12,154 bases of DNA from positions 1 through 12,154 of the forward strand of contig DATJFD010000055.1 of the NCBI GenBank assembly GCA_035495855.1. The letters run 5' to 3'. Below, piece after piece: positions 9,491 through 12,154 of this stretch; the stretch's first letter is position 1; each line of letters begins with the position of its first letter. The DNA is from JAHFIW01 sp035495855. Its GTDB lineage: Bacteria > Patescibacteriota > Patescibacteriia > SG8-24. The notes below the pieces were generated by a model. That model had not been told where the DNA came from, made no database searches, and worked only from the letters and a program-made list of their open reading frames with translations. Made by a program: the position numbers and the translations under genes.

Positions 9491-12154
9491 TCAGGCCGCG
9501 GGCAGTTCGACCCAGAAGGTCGAACCCTTCCCCTCCTCCGATTCAAAACCGATCTTCCCGCCCTGCGCCTCGATGAAATATTTGGCGATGTAAAGGCCCA
9601 GGCCGGAAGCGTCAGGCAGCATGACCGCGGCGTTCGAAGCCCTGAAGAATCTGGTGAAGACCTTCGTCTGCTCCGCTTTGGGGATGCCGATGCCCTGGTC
9701 GACGATGGACATCTTCACGCGACCGTCATTTTTTTGGACGGTGACGTCGACGCGTCCGCCCTTCATGGAATAGAGGACCGCGTTGGCCACGATCTTCTCG
9801 ATCGCCGTCCGTAATTTTTCCGGGTCAGCCTGCACCCCGACCGCCTCGCCTTGCGGCGCCTTGTACACGCATTCTATCTCCTTCATCTCGCACATCTTTT
9901 TCATCTCAAGGATGATGCCGGCCCCGAGACTGCCGATGTCGACGCCCTCTTTCTCGACATGGACCCTGCCCTCTTCGATGTCGAGGGCGGTCAGAAGGTC
10001 GTGCAGACGCAGGATCGACAGCAGCGTCGCGTCGTAGGTCATGCGGACGAACACCTTCTGCGATTCGGTCAGCTTCCCGACCTCGCCCGCCAGCATCGAT
10101 TCCAGGTTCCAGCGCACGGCGTTCAGGGGCGTCCTGAACTGGTGCGAGACGACCTGGATGAACTTGTTCTTGAGCGTATCGAGCTCCTTCAGGCGGACCT
10201 CGTCCTGCCTGATCACGGTCACATCCTGGATGGCGCCGACCAACATCGTGCATCGGCCGCTTTGGTCAAAGAGCGGCGTGACGGAGACGATCCCGTGCTT
10301 CGTCCCCTGGGGATACGCAGAAACCTCTTCCCATAGCACCGTCTTATGGTCACGAATGGCCTCCCGGTATTTTTCCAGGGCGACCTCAAGGCCCGGCTTC
10401 GGGATGATCTCCTCCACGAGCTTGCCTTCGACCTGGTCCTTGGACACCCCGGTCGCGACGGTGAACGCCTTGTTGACGGACACGAACCTGAACGTCGTTC
10501 CGCCGTCTTCGACCGACAGAAGAAAAATGATGTCCGACACGTTCTCGAAGACCAGTGCGTACTGGCGCTCACGCTCTTTCAACTTCACCTCCATCGCCGC
10601 CTCTTCGGTGATGTCCGTCGCGACGCCGATCATCCCGTCCGGCCGTCCTTCATCGTTCTGCAGCGGCGCATAAGCCACCTGATAGAATCCTTTTCGCACG
10701 GCGAGCCGATCGGTGAACGTTTCGCCCGCGAGGGCGCGGCGCGCGTTCTCGACATGGCGGGGAACGTCCTTGTATTGCTCGAAAAACGATCCGCCCACGC
10801 CCGCATCGGAATTCACGCCGATGCGCTGCCCTCCGGAGCCCTTGCGCATCGTGACGATGCCGTTCTTGTCGAGCGTCAAGATGGAGATCGGGGCGTTCCG
10901 AAGCATTGTTTCTAAACGCTGATCGGCTTGTTTCCTCAAAGACTCGGCTTTTTTTTCTTCGGTGATGTCCTCGCCGATCCCGGCGATACGGGTTATCGAA
11001 CCGGCCACCTTGACCGGAAAGGTCTTCACTGCCACCGAACGAACGCTGCCGTCCGGTCGTTTGACCCTGATCTCGCCTTGGCCGGGGGCTCCATCCATGT
11101 TCGTCCTGATGAGTTCGGCGATGATGGGCCTGTCTTCGGGAACGATGGCTTCCAGCCAGGATTCCGGATGTACATAGGTCGAAGCGACAGGCAGCCCCCA
11201 GATCTTCTCGTAGGCCGCGCTCAGGAACAGCACCTCGTTCTTGGCGGGATCGAACAGGAAAAAATACTCTTCGATGTTCTCGAGGATCTGATTCAAGCGT
11301 TCGCGCGTCTCCCGGAGCAGCATCTGCGACGTCCGAAGATCCGCCTCCTTACGCGACTCGTCCGCGGCGCGACGGACCACCGGCACCAGCCTCTCGATAT
11401 GCTGCTTGAGGACGTAATCGGTCACGCCCTTGTGCATGAACTCGACGACCAGGTCTTCGCCGGCTTTTCCGGAAACGAGGATGCAGGGTACTTCCGGCAT
11501 CTTCTCCTTGGCGATCTCGAGCGCCAGCAGGCCGTTGAAGGTCGGCAGTTTGTAATCGAGAAGGATGAGGTCAGGCACGAAGGACGACAGCGCCTTGCGG
11601 AAATCGTCCTCCGTTTCGACGCGAAGGGAGGTGAACCTGAACCCCGCTTTCTTCAATTCCCTGATGGTGAGCTCCGCGTCGGACGCGACGTCCTCAAGGA
11701 CGAGAATGTGAAGATCCTTGTCGTACACGGAGGATCCGCTCATCTCCGATACTTCACTTCGTAACTTCATCGCCAGCTCCGCGTGGGCCTTGCGGATAGA
11801 CGCCTCCTTCAAGACGCGAGCCACGACCGGAAAAAGCCTCGACAGGTTCTGCTTCAGGACGTAATCCGCCGCCCCCTTCATGATCGCCTCGGCGGCAGCC
11901 TCGTCGCCCATGGCGCCGGTGACCATCACGACCGGCAGGTTCTCGTCGCGGCTTTTCGCGAACTCGAGCGCGGTGATGCCGTCGTAGCTCGGCAACCTGA
12001 AATCGCACAGCACGACGTCCGGCGCGAACTCGGCCATGGCGGCCTCGAAGGATCCCTTCGTCTCGACCCTTTTCATCGTGAACTTCAAGCCGCCCTCGCG
12101 AAGCGCGTGCTCGACGAGCTGGGCATCGCTGACGACATCCTCCAGATGCAGTAT
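9491..12154 (-). CDS. Cytoplasmic hybrid sensor kinase REC-REC-PAS-PAS-PAS-HisKA-HATPase (N-terminus outside window)
   Basis: 887 residues are visible, and the frame stays open to the window edge: ILHLEDVVSDAQLVEHAL, the start of a receiver domain, precedes the first in-frame TTG/ATG codons. Numbering is from the first visible residue. Receiver 1 (about 1-115) has the acidic ED pair, phospho-acceptor D51 (VVLCDFRLPS), a Thr and the Lys of DYVLKQ. Receiver 2 (about 148-262) has LVLEDVASDA, D200 (LILLDYKLPT), a Ser and DYVLKQ. Three PAS modules follow (about 284-400, 407-519, 527-650), each ending in the GxxxDxT-type strand (GIGEDITEE, GVATDITEE, GAIQDVTVI). The HisKA domain carries H671 in VSHQFRTPLNAVRW. 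The ATPase has an N box (N791), G1 DQGIGIP (819-825), an F box FTRFFRA and G2 GLGLYIAK. No membrane segment is seen, so it is likely soluble. Receivers at the N-terminus suggest that it takes phosphoryl input from other kinases. A cognate output regulator is not in view. Confidence 0.93.
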   Translation of the reverse strand: MLHLEDVVSDAQLVEHALREGGLKFTMKRVETKGSFEAAMAEFAPDVVLCDFRLPSYDGITALEFAKSRDENLPVVMVTGAMGDEAAAEAIMKGAADYVLKQNLSRLFPVVARVLKEASIRKAHAELAMKLRSEVSEMSGSSVYDKDLHILVLEDVASDAELTIRELKKAGFRFTSLRVETEDDFRKALSSFVPDLILLDYKLPTFNGLLALEIAKEKMPEVPCILVSGKAGEDLVVEFMHKGVTDYVLKQHIERLVPVVRRAADESRKEADLRTSQMLLRETRERLNQILENIEEYFFLFDPAKNEVLFLSAAYEKIWGLPVASTYVHPESWLEAIVPEDRPIIAELIRTNMDGAPGQGEIRVKRPDGSVRSVAVKTFPVKVAGSITRIAGIGEDITEEKKAESLRKQADQRLETMLRNAPISILTLDKNGIVTMRKGSGGQRIGVNSDAGVGGSFFEQYKDVPRHVENARRALAGETFTDRLAVRKGFYQVAYAPLQNDEGRPDGMIGVATDITEEAAMEVKLKERERQYALVFENVSDIIFLLSVEDGGTTFRFVSVNKAFTVATGVSKDQVEGKLVEEIIPKPGLEVALEKYREAIRDHKTVLWEEVSAYPQGTKHGIVSVTPLFDQSGRCTMLVGAIQDVTVIRQDEVRLKELDTLKNKFIQVVSHQFRTPLNAVRWNLESMLAGEVGKLTESQKVFVRMTYDATLLSILRLHDLLTALDIEEGRVHVEKEGVDIGSLGAGIILEMKKMCEMKEIECVYKAPQGEAVGVQADPEKLRTAIEKIVANAVLYSMKGGRVDVTVQKNDGRVKMSIVDQGIGIPKAEQTKVFTRFFRASNAAVMLPDASGLGLYIAKYFIEAQGGKIGFESEEGKGSTFWVELPAA

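Overview
This GC-rich bacterial window is a run of mostly single-gene housekeeping and redox units, plus a regulator, separated by compact hairpin-rich spacers. TGA is used as a normal stop and the tRNA carries an encoded CCA. A family-level guess is a member of Patescibacteria/CPR or another poorly sampled lineage. The pointers are the DxDxDG-repeat surface protein, a stand-alone membrane-anchored copper nitrite reductase and a CoaD-CoaE fusion. None of these is diagnostic, and no ribosomal marker is present to settle it.

Layout, left to right: (1) the C-terminus of IMP dehydrogenase (+), its terminator, and a perfect 37-bp palindrome. (2) A minus-strand two-gene operon in which a malate:quinone-oxidoreductase-like flavoprotein overlaps a divergent nadC by ATGA. 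(3) A minus-strand fusion of phosphopantetheine adenylyltransferase and dephospho-CoA kinase, with its own promoter and terminator. (4) A 523-bp gene-free gap packed with palindromic repeats, including a 90-bp composite hairpin. (5) A divergent pair: a Gfo/Idh-type oxidoreductase (-) and a lysine-6-dehydrogenase-like protein of the saccharopine dehydrogenase family (+). Heptamer repeats lie between them. (6) An AniA-like nirK (-) with two N-terminal membrane helices and a Gln in place of the type-1 copper axial Met. (7) A small exported protein (-) made of four 29-residue calcium-binding-type repeats. (8) tRNA-Glu(TTC) (+), followed by inverted and direct copies of its own 3' end that bracket a 300-bp non-coding block of consecutive hairpins. 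(9) A large cytoplasmic sensor kinase (-), REC-REC-PAS-PAS-PAS-HisKA-HATPase, cut off by the window end.

Most genes have recognisable sigma70-type promoters (TTGACC/TTGACG, 17-bp spacer, TA...T) and strong U-tailed terminators, so transcription units can be drawn with some confidence. Functionally the window links purine, NAD and CoA cofactor synthesis with quinone- and nitrite-linked redox chemistry. No complete pathway is encoded here. The best second-look items are the tRNA-derived, hairpin-packed element, the unusual nirK copper site, the coaD-coaE fusion with its eroded kinase motifs, and the flavoprotein-nadC coupling.
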